Origin: Oscheius sp. JU75
Taxonomy: Eukaryota > Nematoda > Chromadorea > Rhabditida > Rhabditidae
Length of the DNA stretch: 64,000 bases
Direction of reading: 5' to 3'
NCBI GenBank assembly: GCA_037178855.1
Contig: JASJZC010000005.1
Span: 9,548,001-9,612,000, forward strand
How positions within the stretch are numbered: the stretch's first letter is position 1; every line of letters begins with the position of its first letter. Under the pieces are notes generated by a model. The model was not told the DNA's origin. It saw only the letters and a program-made list of their open reading frames with translations, and did not search any database. Position numbers and translations under genes: made by a program. Below are positions 47,755-59,374 of this stretch, one piece after another.

Positions 47755-48650
47755 CTATGGATGGAATTGTCTAAGTAGATCTTTATTTTCTAGAAACTGT
47801 CTACCGAGCTTACTGGAGAAGTTGATCTCCATTTCTTTAAAAGCTATCCGATAAAGATTCTGTAGGATGTGGTAAAGTAGAAAACTGTACAAATGTGTAC
47901 AACAGTGAAAAAGGAAGGGATTGTGATCAAAACTGCTCCAATTTGTGAAAGTATAGGAGCGGCCAAAAACTGCAATATCCAAGAAAATGAACAAACTACA
48001 AACCAATATCTTCTCCAAACCTCGCTATCAGTCCCTGGTTGAAGGTGGTTGCCATCATAAGCCGCACTGGAATTACAAAAAGCACAATCGGATTCAAGAT
48101 TTGAAAAATCAGTGACTACAGCAGCATCTCATGAAGGCGAATAGTGTTCTCGCTCAAGTTACGATTGTTTCTTATTTCTGTTTGAATCTCAACCGGAATA
48201 AATTTGTAAAGAGAGATTAACATACACGAACAATTGCTATTAAAATAAGAGTAAAACAAGCTAAGGCTACCACGAAACGAGGCAACAATGGCATATAAAA
48301 TTCACTAACCAAAGCAATATTCCCAGAAGCAGGAAATAGAACTCCCAATAAGCCACGATATTCAAAAGATACTGCTTTATTGATAATTGTTGGGCATAGA
48401 ATTAGACAGTCGATAAAGTCGAATTGGTAGAAAGAAAGCTGTGTTCTTTTATTTCGAGAACTTCTGTGACACTTACACTAGTGCCAATAATTACATATTT
48501 GTAGTGACTCATAGTGGAGGGGCACTTATTCAAAGTAATCCATATTAGTGCAGCTGTAAAAATTGTGGAAGGAAGGGCTAGCGCAAAAGTTAGACCGGTA
48601 AAAGCCAACATGGTATAGATGAAAATGGGTGGAAGGCGGATAGCATTGAG
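47755..48650 (-). pseudogene. 7TM receptor with an in-frame stop
   Basis: Minus strand. The first exon has TM1 and a SPT-like loop (FALALPSTIFTAALIWITLN, CPSTMSHYKYVIIGTS). The second contains DCLILCPTIINKAVSFEYRG and FPASGNIAL. Later parts read NLSENTIRLHEMLL, then TAG, then SLIFQILNPIVLFVIPV, where the family has its TM6 Gln-x3-Pro region. The tail is HCCTHLYSFLLYHILQNLYR. The TAG within TM6 and another stop after GEDIGL indicate a recent pseudogene of an Str/Srd-like receptor. Confidence 0.6.
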
Positions 48651-50141
48651 GCGTAACTGTTAACAATATGATTTGCTCGGAGGAAAATTCGCCTAATAAA
48701 ATAGAAGTGAGCTACAGCTTCCTTATTTCTCAGAACAATTTTCTACCTGAAGAGTGGTTCTTTTAAACTAAAAAAAATTTTTCTCATTGGAAACTCAATG
48801 GAGCAAAAGAATGCAACTACGTTTTAAAGTCTACGAGCTTCGCCGTCGTATGTGTAAAATAAAGTGCAAAGTGAAAAAATTCACAGAAGCTCAGGTAAAG
48901 TTTACCATCGGAACTATCTACATCACGTCCCCTTGCAAATCTTCGGAAAATATGTTGTTTCTGTAGTTACGTTCATCTTACTGGAACGATTTTCGAGGCC
49001 ATACTGCTTAAAGCGAGTGTCCGGCTACGAAACACTTTGGTGCGAACCTACCGTATTTCGCGCGGCAATTCAAATCATCTCTTCTATCTAAAGCACGATA
49101 GTTTCTGTGGAGTACCCTGTCTGTTTGTTTGTCCGTGGCCACGAAACAGAAACGAGAGTTGTCCAGAAGTTTTGTCGTTCAAAAACAGTTATTGCCTAAA
49201 TTGGTTGACAAGGCAACTTTGGGTGCGCAATAGAACTTGGCTTTTTTCACAGTGAAGCCACTGGGAGATTTCTGTAACTACGAGGCGGCGCAGCCGCCAA
49301 TGTAAACTGATGGCAAAAGAACGGCGAAGCCATCGGAGACGTCTTTATCCGTCCGTCTGCCATGGTGTTCGCACAATTGCATGTCAACACTAACCCCCAA
49401 AAAAGCTGACAAGTCATTTCATGTCAAGAGACAAGGGGACAAGCCAGCTGTAGAAGAAACTGCTACTAGGGAAGCGGCGCAGCTGCCTGTGGTCAATTCT
49501 AAGTAAAGGCCAAAGGGCTGCGAAGCTGCCACCGGCTGCAGGTTTTTATTCTAAAGCACCATGAAAAAAGCATTTCTGCCGATTTTTGTTCACGTTTGTA
49601 GCTCCACAACTCCATACTCATGTGGACAAATTAAATACAAGAAAAAAGAGAATTAAATGGAATTGGGCTGTAAAAATGCGAGTAAAACTCGAAAATATCA
49701 AAAGATAGCTATTCCTGACCATTTTTCTTCTCTTTCCGGTTTGGTCTAAGTCGTCTTATCACACTTATTGGGATAACGCTGAAGACGTGAAAAGAGTAGC
49801 AGCATACGAGAGTTGAAAGCCTACAGCAAAGCGTAAAAAGCACGAGTTTATCAGTTTTTTCCGTGTTCCCGCCAAATTTTTGAACTGTGCACAGCAACTT
49901 TGGGCGTTTGGGCGCAATAGCCAGACGCTTTAACGTTATCCTGACTGACGAAATTTTTTTTTAGTGAGGCTGGTGTTAGAATTAATGCAGATCGAGTCTC
50001 AATACAAAAATATCTAATCTAGCATGCACACTGCACTCTTCGTCCTAGGAATAAGTTATAGAGCAGGTGAAATTCTGATTTTTCGAGTTCGAGTGATTTT
50101 CGAATCCTGAACGTCGAGCGAAGGTCGTATGTTCTAAACAA
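48651..50141. other. Repeat-bearing intergenic region
   Basis: No gene supported. It holds a copy of the CTAAAGCACGATAG repeat (49085-49160) and a GC-rich repeat cluster at 49270-49560 (AGGCGGCGCAGCCGCC, AAGCGGCGCAGCTGCC), part of which is the inverted partner of 14902-14935. The last 90 bp are the duplicated promoter of the receptor clade. Confidence 0.5.
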
Positions 50142-51233
50142 ATGCGTCTGTTCGACTCACCTGCAACCCTCTACTCTTCACGTCTTCAGTGTTCTCGTCC
50201 TATTAGTGGTTGCTCTTTTGCTAGTTCGTGTCTGGAAGGCCTCACCTGCCACTATAGGCAACTTCAAATCGTTCATGTTGAAGATGGCTATATCCGACCT
50301 TGTTTTCACTGCTCTGCTCGAGATTTTCTACATCTCAAACATAGCATTAACTCTGCCAGCTGCGGAAGTGCGTGGGCTGGCCATGTTTTTTGGGCACACT
50401 GGAATAATAATATTGGTAGGGCGGATAGAAATGAGCTGTCAGTGATCGAATTTAGATATTATCACTGTCGTGCTGGAGCAGCCTCATTGATTGCGGTCCT
50501 AGACTGTTGCACTTATCGTGCTCTTCTTTTCTTCAACAAGCAAGGATTATTGGAGCGTTTTTTGGAACAAGCGTGCGTTTCCCTGTCTAATATCTACAAT
50601 CTTAAGCGCTGTCTATGACGGCCTTTCGCATGTTTTATTTCTGAAGTGTCTTGTCTATTAATCTGTATAAGACCTGGTAGGGAACAATCTGAAGATATGT
50701 GTCCACTGCACAAGGAAATAATGTATCTTTTCAGAGGAATCTGTTTTTTTCATTTCGAATGTTTGCTTGTCGTGGCAACCGGTTTGACCTTAAGCTGATT
50801 TTTCTGGTCGCCGGAAGCCTGACAGCGCTTTTCATATGCGGTCTGGAATTACTGAACGTCTTTTTGGCGGTCGTGAAGAAGATCAACGGGAGCAAGTCGT
50901 CTATGTCGAGAGAAACGCTTCAGATGCAGAGAAGCCTGACTATTATCCTTCTCGCCCAAGTTGCAGCTCCCGGTGTGGCTGTAATTCTTCCTGTTGGTGT
51001 CTACCTTCTCGGAGCGGTTTGGCTCGAAGCCGAGTGTATTCAATCCGTTTGGATCAGCCATGATAATTGGCTCATTTCCACTGATAAATTCGGCCTTTTG
51101 TACCTATTTAATGAAACCGCATCAAGCATACTGCAGAAAATTGGTCAGCAAAGTCATTCTGTTTGTTCAGGTATACGCAACGCCTTCGGTCGTCCCTTCT
51201 ATTGACAACACTACTTCGAGGGCCACTCGTTGA
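50142..51233 (+). pseudogene. 7TM receptor pseudogene, sister of 46481-47611
   Basis: Aligns along its length with the intact receptor at 46481 (MRLFDSPATLYSS; ATIGNFKSFMLKMAISD; LPAAEVRGLAMFFGHTG; SMSRETLQMQRSLTIILLAQ; GSFPLINSAFCTYLMKP). At least three length changes break the frame: two bases missing after the LYS codons near 50180, one missing before the AGAAS segment near 50470, and a larger shift near 51050 after IQSVW. The upstream sequence and stop region are still well conserved, so decay is recent. Confidence 0.8.
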
Positions 51234-51635
51234 AAAATGAATTGTTCCTCTACTTCACTACACATAGTCGAAAGTTATCTCAAAAGAGCAGGAATAATCA
51301 GTCTAGCCGAAATTTATTAAAGCGTTGTACAGTCTCATTCGTACTCGTATCTTGGGGCACCAACAAAGATACTTACAGCGAGAGCTCGGTTTCTACCTGC
51401 CCGCATTACAACTTTGTAAAATATCGCTAACTGCAAACTGATCAAGGAGGATCAAACCTCTCAAATTTCAAGTCACAAAAAGCGAAGACGGTGAGTGTTG
51501 TCAAGGGCAACCAGGTCTAACTTTATAATTGGCGCCCCAATACGAGCGGTCACTGAGCGCCATCTCTCTAGCCCGACCCCGGTCAATGAAATGCACGACC
51601 AATAAAAGCGCAACACCGCACCAGTCACACTTCCA

Positions 51636-53729
51636 ATGTTCTCCCTGTCTACCTGGGACAGCGTCGATGTTCCACTACTTTTATTAAGCTGGATTTTTGC
51701 AACGCTATTCCTTCACCAAGGTTCATTCCAATTTCTGCTAGAACAAATACTAAAATTTCCAGTCTTCAAAGCTCTCTTTCCCTTCAAAGAATACCTTCCT
51801 GATAGCTGTCAGCTTTATTTAATTGGACTGGTACTGGGACTGATTTTTAACGTTTTTCTTAAGGCAAAACTCTACCTATTCTCTGGTAAGATTTCTTCGA
51901 ACCGGTTAGCATAGTTTCAGCTCTCTTTTTCCTTTATCTCCTGCCCCCAATTGCCCTTGATGCTGGCTACTTTATGCCCAAAAAGGCGTTCTTCAACAAT
52001 GTCGGGGCTATTCTACTGTATGCTGTGGTTGGAACGATGACGAATACAGCCATTATCAGTGGGTTATTATTTCTACTCAAGTTAACAGCGGTTATAGGCG
52101 GTGTCCTATACTTGTTCAGACCACTCTACAGTACAAACATTGACGCCATTTCTATACTGCTCTTCTCGACACTGATTTCACGTGAGTTTGGAGTGTACCT
52201 GTGAGTAGACAAAACCACTTTTACGAAGAGATTTATTTTTACTGCCACGGGATAATTTCACTGAGACCAAGTTAACAGAGTTCGAGCAGTTATTCTCATA
52301 GCTTTTGGTTTGTCTGGCCTCGCGTTTCGATCACATGCCATTGTGTTGGCACTGATCTAACTTCACACTCCAGCGGTTTCACAGTTTGTGTAGCTCGTAT
52401 TACTCCCCGTGCGTGTCTTATGCTTCGTGTAGCGGGTGAATTTTGTTGGTAACAGTATTTGAAAAAATTTTGTATCCTCCTTCCCAGCAACCGATCCTGT
52501 CTCCGTCCTCTCAGTTTTTGAAGAACTCCATGTGCCCGAACAGCTGTTTATTCTGGTGGCTGGAGAATCTCTCTTCAACGATGCTTTTGGAATAGTTAGT
52601 ACTCCAACGATCTATATTAAAACCTACAGGTTTTGTACAACTCCCTGACATTCATGGCCACAAAAGGAGCAGAAAATGTTGTCTTCACTGACATCCTCAG
52701 CTCCCTGGCTTCCTTTTTCACAGTCAGCATCGGTGCCATTGTCTTAGGAACTCTTTGGGCAGCACTTCCTTCACTTTGGACAAGGTATTTCGTGTTCCGT
52801 GACTCAGGTGTAACTAAGGCTCGTTCCAACATCATTCGCAACTCCTCTGGCCGTCTTGGGTTTTCCCTACTTGTGCTACTTGGTTGCTGAAAGGGTCCAT
52901 TTGAGTGGAATGTTGGCAATTGTTTCATGTGGGCTCTTTATGAGTCGATATGTTGAAAAGAACTTGGAGGATAGACAGTTGGCTACTGTTAACATAACTA
53001 TAAAGACTTGGGCTACAAGGTGAGTGACACAGAGACAAAGAGATTGAGAGGCAGATTGATAGAAAGACAGAGAAGCAGAGAGACAGAGGGGCAGAGAAAT
53101 GGAGAGACATACCAGCCGTTCCCAAAGTATTGCAGCTCTGACTCCATCATTTTCACCTTCCTCGGCCTCTCCACCATTTCCCTATTCCATTATTGGGACT
53201 TGGCATTTATTGCTGTTACCTTGGTAACAATTGTTGCCTCCCGTTTCTTTAGTAAGCTCCTAATTTTCTAACAACTGTTTACTCTAGCCATTTTCCTCCT
53301 AACCTTCTTCGCCAACCAGATGCGAAAGAGTCAGATCAACTGGAAGGAACAGCTGGTTCTAGCTTTCTCCGGAATCAGAGGCCCGATTTGCTATGGACTG
53401 GTACAAAATTTGGGTATGTCACGACCAGAATCATATCAAAACCACGTTCAGATGCCAACCATGTACCAGCCAAGAATATGTTAATAACAACAGCTGTAAT
53501 AGTTATTGTGGTTACCTGTCTTCTACAAGGAATTGTCATCAAGCCATTTTTGGGTCTTTTGAAAATCAAGGCTGGAGAGGAAAAAACGCACGAGGAAGCA
53601 GAAAGCATTGACCTTCCCATGGTAGGGCATCCTTTGGGTATTCAAATATGGCTTCAGTGGCAGCAAAAGTATCTAGACGTTGAGAAGAAGCTTGTTGGGC
53701 CGTGTTTACTGAAGAAAGAAGAGGAATAG
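51636..53729 (+). CDS. Na+/H+ exchanger (CPA1/NHE family)
   Basis: Eight exons: 51636-51885, 51921-52181, 52488-52594, 52630-52784, 52819-53019, 53136-53251, 53288-53413 and 53452-53729, 497 aa, all in phase. Key segments: [33 protein letters not shown], the ion-binding region [15 protein letters not shown] with [90 protein letters not shown], and a short basic/acidic tail. About 11-12 membrane helices. It exchanges Na+ for H+ in pH and volume control. The cytosolic regulatory tail is short compared with plasma-membrane NHEs. Where most NHEs have VDP, this one has TDP. Intron 5 contains a CAGAGA tract at its donor. Confidence 0.9.
53021..53112. repeat. CAGAGA-type tract in an exchanger intron
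   Basis: Begins within a few bases of the splice donor (GTGAGTGACACAGAGAC) and fills almost the whole intron. Same motif as the tracts in lipase and receptor introns. Confidence 0.7.
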
Positions 53730-54911
53730 AATAGTATTTGTTGAAGAAAATAGCAGAGATATGATATATGATACGTTTATATCTAGAAAATGTATCTGCA
53801 AAAGTCAACAGCCCTGTTCTTCAGAATTTCGACTTAAAATAAGCGTTGGGGTCAGAGCGGGTCACTCTCTGCTATCTAAAGAGCGATGGTTTCTGTGGTA
53901 GGCATTGTCTGTTCGTTTGATTTTCCGAGGCCACGAAATAGAAATGGAAGTATATTGCCAAGTAGGTATTGAAAGTAATTAGGTAGCAAGTTAACTTCGA
54001 ACTACAAACCAGAGGACCCGAATCTCGAAAAGGAGTCTACAGTCGTTGCCGGCAACCCTGCCTTTTGGCTTGTGGTAAAACTAAAAAAAACTGTTGAGTA
54101 GTGTATTACGAATGAAAAAGGCCAGTGATCGAGTACCGATTGATAGCGTTAACCTATGTACCAGCCGGCTCTGCCGACAGCTCTAGTGATCTATTTTTCC
54201 ATGTTTTATTTATGCAAACCTCGTTACCTCAATTTGGGATATATATTCACCTTTCCTAGTCTTCACGTGATTAAAGTTATATTTCCCCGCTTGTAGCAGA
54301 CTGCGCTCACGTGCTGCAGTTGGGAACCAAAACCAATCTAATGTTTTTTCAGGATCTTGCACTTTCCCACTTCTGGAGTCTCGACCTGCCCTCGGGGTTT
54401 CTTTTTCCCGGGTTTTATCTAAATTTAAAGATTTAAAGAAGAAAGGCACCAATTTAATGAAAGTTATGGGAGAAGACGATTATTGGACAAATCCACAATC
54501 ATTCTACCCTGTTGGTCAGTAAGAGTTCGGAAAGTAATTGAAAGTCGAATAACTGGGGGAAACAGGGACACGTCGTCATACACTTGTCAATTTGTGAGCT
54601 CAGAAAATATCCCAAAACTTTCGGGTCTTATCACGAACTTTCTGAATTCTCAAATCGTTCTAACGGCCTGTCCAGTTTACTACGGATCCTCGGGCTCTTT
54701 TCTCAGCAATCTGATTAGTTTGCACAAAGTCCCAGTCTCCCATAGAGCCTGATCTCTGTCGGAAAACATTTTCTCCTTCCCCATCTGCTTTTGTTGACTG
54801 GTCTCTCCCTCTCTATCGTCTGCCGTTCACGCGCGTAAACATGCACTTTGGCTCTGCCCTTCATATAGTCACAGGGCTCGATTTTTCCCCAACCATAACA
54901 CAACCGAAACC
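53730..54911. other. Intergenic region
   Basis: Contains one copy of the CTAAAG..GCGATGG repeat (53874-53945). An 89-codon frame at 54483-54752 (+) has no recognisable feature. The last 150 bp are the probable promoter of the small gene at 54912. Confidence 0.45.
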
Positions 54912-55219
54912 ATGTCTAGCCGCGTACGTTCCTTCTCTCTTTCTTTACAATCACTTTCTTTAGAAAACCGAACAGCCAGAGGACCCTAATCTTGACAATG
55001 GAGCCTTGGGTAACAACCTGGCCGAGTGAGTTTTGGGTTTCTTTGGTTTGAAATTCAAACAAATTCAGAGGAATGATGGGTGGATTCACTTTGCGTTCTC
55101 CTGAGGGAATGGCCCAACAGATGCAATGTGCTCAGGAATACTTTGCACGACAGGAGCGTAACCAAGAAAAGGCTCAAGAGGACAAGGATAAGCGTCCCAA
55201 TGCCGACAAAACTATGTAA
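54912..55219 (+). CDS. 74-aa charged small protein
   Basis: Three exons: 54912-54923 (only four codons), 54964-55025 and 55069-55219, with canonical short introns (40 and 43 nt). The context CCATGT is a fair start. The product is hydrophilic: QPEDPNLDNGALGNNLAEGM, a Met/Gln-rich segment (SPEGMAQQMQCAQEYFARQE) and a Lys/Glu/Asp tail, likely helical and soluble. AATAAA lies at 55255-55260. No family recognised, but splice structure and terminator make it convincing. Confidence 0.75.
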
Positions 55220-55993
55220 CAACCACTATTTTCCGCTTTTTTGTACGTTTTCTGTGAATAAACCGAGGTAAATAGTTGATCTTTTGCTCTGTTTTCGTCT
55301 CTTCCAGCTGTTTACTGGACAAGAGGGGGCGCGGACGCTAGGGGTCGAGGGAAAGGACATTCTTTCATAATGAAATGCCGTGCACTTTGGGGGGAAACAA
55401 GATGAAGCTTGTGGCCAACAACATTCGGAAAAGGGGTATACAGCCAGAGTTAGCTTACTAATTGTCACTTAAGAAAAATGAACTGGGTAAGAGGTCACAG
55501 CTTTCTAACTGTCGAGTTTGTGATTTTGAACGTAGGTAACCATGGCGGTGTCTAACGCCTGTGGGTTCAAAACTGAGGCCACGACGACGGACCTGTCTGT
55601 AAGGGTTGAACAACGATATGGTACGGGTGCTAACAGAGGTCCAGTCGTAAAAAACAGTACGCGGGCGAGGATCAGCTCTGAACTTCTCTAATAACCACGC
55701 TATCTATCTGTCCCTCTGCCATCTGTCTCTTCCCAGTGTTCCATTGTTATTCCTGTCCATATCTCCAAAGATCTCTCTCCTTCCCTGACGAAAATGCACT
55801 TTTAGCCATGTTGTCAACATCTTTCGAACCCTGCTTGTTTATGCGCCAGAGCCTTGTTTACGATCTTTTGCTCCTTCCCGCCTATCCCCTATAAATACAG
55901 CACCAAAACAACCAGTCCGCTACTTTCCCTAAGTTCTTTCTCAGCCCTCTTATTCTCTTTTCTTAGCTAAAAAGCCGATTTACAGTTGAAAAA
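55220..55993. other. Intergenic region with downstream promoter
   Basis: No gene supported. The 3' part carries a TATA box (55890) and a pyrimidine-rich 5' leader for the dehydrogenase gene. The frame at 55226-55468 (-) lacks features. Confidence 0.5.
55890..55897 (+). promoter_or_regulatory. TATA box of the dehydrogenase gene
   Basis: TATAAATA about 97 nt upstream of the ATG at 55994, in a GC-moderate promoter followed by a TC-rich leader. Confidence 0.55.
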
Positions 55994-57323
55994 ATGGCAA
56001 ATGTCCTCATTACTGGCTGCGACAAGGGCATTGGTCTCGGACTGGTGCAGGAGTATCTGAAGAAGCCTGACATCCACCATGTCATTGCTACTTGTCTTGA
56101 TCCGAAGCATGACGATGAGCTGAAGAAGATCAACGATCCTCGTCTTCATATCGTCAAGATGGATGTGACCTGTGACAAGGCTATCAAGAAGGCTGTTGAA
56201 GAGGTTAGTGGAACATTTTGGGCAGGGACTTTTGATCCCTTCTCACACAACTTCTTAGCTTCCTGGGTGGTTAGAGTAATATATAGTTTTAGCAGCCAAT
56301 TAAGGTTAGCTTACCTCACCAGGCAACTGGAACACACTCACACTTTTGTCACAGTAGGTTAGATTGACCGTACAGCTAGAGAAGTTGGAGACTTCTCAAT
56401 GAGACTGGGCAATTTGGTGACTCAAGCTCATGGTCATCTTGTTCTGTACTGGGACGACCTATGAGATTATAAAAAAAACTAATGTATTGCTCAGTCTAAC
56501 ACGTTGATTCACTTCGCTATCTCACCCAATGAGAGGGGTTTTAAATAAATCCATCTATCGAAGGGTCTCTGAAGAAGGATGCCCTGTGATCAGTTTAGCA
56601 CTTCGCGTTGTTTTTTTCCCACAGTGTTACAGATCAGGTCAAAAATCAAGTCCATCTTTCGAACAAAAATTTGTTCGATTAGGTCCCAGTTTACCAGCAA
56701 AGAAACAGTCAATCCAAACAGAATCCATCTCGCGGACTCATACTAAGCAGAAACTTTCAGACCTCGAAGATCGTCGGTGATTGTGGCCTTAACATCTTGG
56801 TCAACAATGCTGGAATCCTGGAAAATTATCAGAGTGATGCCAGCCCTGATCGCAAGCTCATCACCCAGCATCTGGTCACCAATGCTATCTCACCGGTCAT
56901 CGTCATCCAGTACTTCCTCCCTCTTCTGAAGAAGGCCGCCGAAAAATCCACAGTCTGCCGTCTCGTCAACATTTCTTCCAACCTGGCCTCGATTACTCGC
57001 GAGATCGAGAATGAGGGATCCACCGAGAAGGGATACCTGGCCTACAGCATGAGCAAGGTACCTTAAATTTCTGTGTTTGATCCAAAGTTCAATTTTAGGC
57101 CGCCATGAACGCCATGACCAAGTGCATGGCCACGGATCTGAAGCAGTATGGCATCATCACGGCTGCCTTCCATCCGGGCTGGGTTCGCACTGACATGGGC
57201 GGCCCGGAAGCTCCGACCACTGTCGACGAGTCGGCCTTCAGTCTGGTCCAGCAGTTTGCTGACTTGTCGATCGAGAAGTCTGGAGGATACTATGATCGCA
57301 CTGGCGAACCCCTTCCCTACTAA
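55994..57323 (+). CDS. Short-chain dehydrogenase/reductase (C-factor-like)
   Basis: Three exons: 55994-56203, 56761-57057 and 57099-57323, 243 aa. The N-terminal cofactor motif is LITGCDKGIGLGL (TGxxxGIG), with MDVTCD and LVNNAG (NNAG). Catalytic residues: Ser in NISSNLASI and Tyr/Lys in YLAYSMSKAAMN (YxxxK). After that HPGWVRTDMGGPEAPTTVDE is typical of the C-factor/carbonyl-reductase-like group, which uses NAD(P)H; substrate unknown. Cytosolic, no signal peptide. Intron 1 is long (557 nt). Strong codon preference and a TATA promoter suggest good expression. Confidence 0.93.
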
Positions 57324-58909
57324 ACACTTTGTTTGCCTGAACCTGATCTCCTAAGTATCTAAAGTTCTCTGCTGGTTGTACATAACTTTAAACACACTTG
57401 CTTCACCTAATAAAACCATCTTAATCATGTATACTTCCTTTTGAAAGGCTGACTTTCGTGGTAACGGAATAGTCCTCATGGCAATCTCTGGTTTAGAGTA
57501 TCGGCAATTGCTCACTTTTTAGAACGTTGTCGTCCTCGGTTACGTTTGAGAAGAGCTAGCGGAGCGAGGATACTTTCGGGAAAGGAGACTGGTTACAGAG
57601 TCCACCGCAGTTGGCAGGCTCAATAAGAAAAAAGGCTGAATCCTAGCCCGACATAAGTTCTAGTTCCCAGGGATAAAAGCTCAAAGGTATCCAATAAGCT
57701 GTTATTGCCGGTGCAACATGCTCGATGCGCAATTTCCGCTGCAGCCAATCCTCTTGACTGTGTTTGTAGTCTATACAACTGAAGCAAGGAGAAGAGTACC
57801 ATCCGCAAGGTTCTCAAAATGTATATTAACATTGGTTTCCCGATCCACATGAGGACGTTGTACAACTGTATCCGCACATTGTAAGTGTTCCTTTATATCC
57901 TTACGTTGATTCAGCTCTGCTTAGTAGTGAATAGCGAAGATTGGGAGGAATTGAAAAATGACCCATACGGCTCCGAATTCGAGCTGTTTGCCCCAATATT
58001 CAAACTACCGTATAGTGCATTACCATGCTAAGATAAACCATGGATTGTACAGTGTGCTCACGTTGATAATCATGGTATGCAAAAATACAGTTCCAAAAAG
58101 CTTGAAGCCCTGTGAATTGTCTCGATTTTCCGGTATGGCAATGAACAGACTTTCAGATTACAGTAGAAGAATATAAAGTCTTACGGAATCAATTTTGCAA
58201 TGCTCAAATGTTGGACAAAAAGCTGTGTTCAACATGGAAATACTTAATGCCCATTTGAGACGTTTGGTATAACCAGATGGATCAGAATATCTAATGTTGT
58301 GAAAGAAAGATATCAGATTGTTTACTACACTGCAGTTGTGAAGCAACTAGGGAGTTTTTAGAGGATTCCATAAGACCGGAGTTTTCTAGAAAACTCATGT
58401 TACTTCACGCTTTTAGAGCCAATATAAACGTAAACAGTGCATCCTTGCATTTTCAAACTTACTGAGATTGGTAACGGCTCTGCCTCTTGTTGTGCGCAAC
58501 CTTTTCCCGATAAGTGAAAAGAGCTGGTACTCTCTCCTCCTAGGCCTGGATAGTCGAGAATGGTTGGGGGAGCACTTGTTTACGGCAGTTTTCAGAAAAT
58601 AATTCCTCAAACTGCGGCTGTCGAGCTGCCACTAAACAGCGGTAATTGGTTGTTAGAATGCCTTTTGAACGCATTTAAGAAACTTAATTTCTCTCTCTAT
58701 TTTTACAAGAGGCATGGACTTGACTCGTATATGTCGGTAATAACACTATGCTCAAACGACAATGTTGGGTGTAAGACGTTAAAGCCAAGCATTAGCAAAA
58801 ATCTATTAAGAACAAACATCCGTACTTACAACCAGTCCATAGTCTTAGTGATGGAGCTTTATATAGCCTATTTGTGGCTAGTGTACGTAGCTACCCACAA
58901 TCCTGACTA
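57324..58909. other. Region with unassigned open frames
   Basis: Polyadenylation signal AATAAA for the dehydrogenase lies near 57410. On the minus strand hydrophobic frames at 57620-57877 (MLIYILRTLRMVLFSLLQLY) and 58158-58346 (NIRYSDPSGYTKRLKWALS) could be exons of one membrane protein, but I found no consistent splice chain. The plus frame 58560-58910 (116 aa) ends just where the next gene begins and has no recognisable domain. Confidence 0.35.
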
Positions 58910-59374
58910 ATGGTTAAAACAGATACTTTTTACACAATGATCTTTGAAGAGCGTTCAGAGGTTTCAATGGCTAATTCAACCACGATTTACTACTAGATCA
59001 AATTCTTACATGGAGAACGGCTTTACGCCCTAGCTGATCACCTGAGATATGTTGAAGAGATAGAGAAGCATTTTCCTACATACAGTGAAGTGTATTATAT
59101 CGAGCCGAAACCAGAAACTTTTATTGTAGACTTTATAAGCTCTTTCATACGTCCCGTTCGTCCAGAGACAGAGAGAGATCAAGATTGAATTGAGGACTAT
59201 TCATGTGTGACTGCCAAATGTGGTTCACGTAAGCTAGCAAGCTGTTTATTGGATAGTTACAGTGATGGTGCTCAAGAGACAAAGACACATGAACTCAGTA
59301 AGGAGAACAGAGAAAGTATTGCCAGAGTGATCGAAGTACAGAAAGCTCAGAAAGCTAATACGTGTATTACTTGA
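58910..59374 (+). CDS. Unrecognised 129-aa protein
   Basis: Three exons: 58910-58960, 58997-59155 and 59195-59374, with introns of 36 and 39 nt in phase 0. The protein reads MVKTDTFYTMIFEERSE, IKFLHGERLYALADHLRYVE, FPTYSEVYYIEPKPETFIVD, then DYSCVTAKCGSRKLASCLLD and a Lys/Glu-rich end. Intron 2 uses a GTTCGT donor, the same variant used in the Srh-like receptor, and removes an in-frame TGA. No signal peptide or TM; probably an intracellular globular protein. Confidence 0.6.

Noticed and set aside
52617-52928. 103-aa minus-strand frame
   Set aside because: Antisense to exchanger exons 4-5.
55994-57323. Bacterial gene transfer as origin of the short-chain dehydrogenase
   Set aside because: C-factor-like reductases are common in nematodes, and the gene has introns and typical base composition.
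59186-59188. In-frame TGA as a selenocysteine codon
   Set aside because: No selenocysteine context (the segment is not a thioredoxin-reductase-type protein) and a 39-nt intron explains it.
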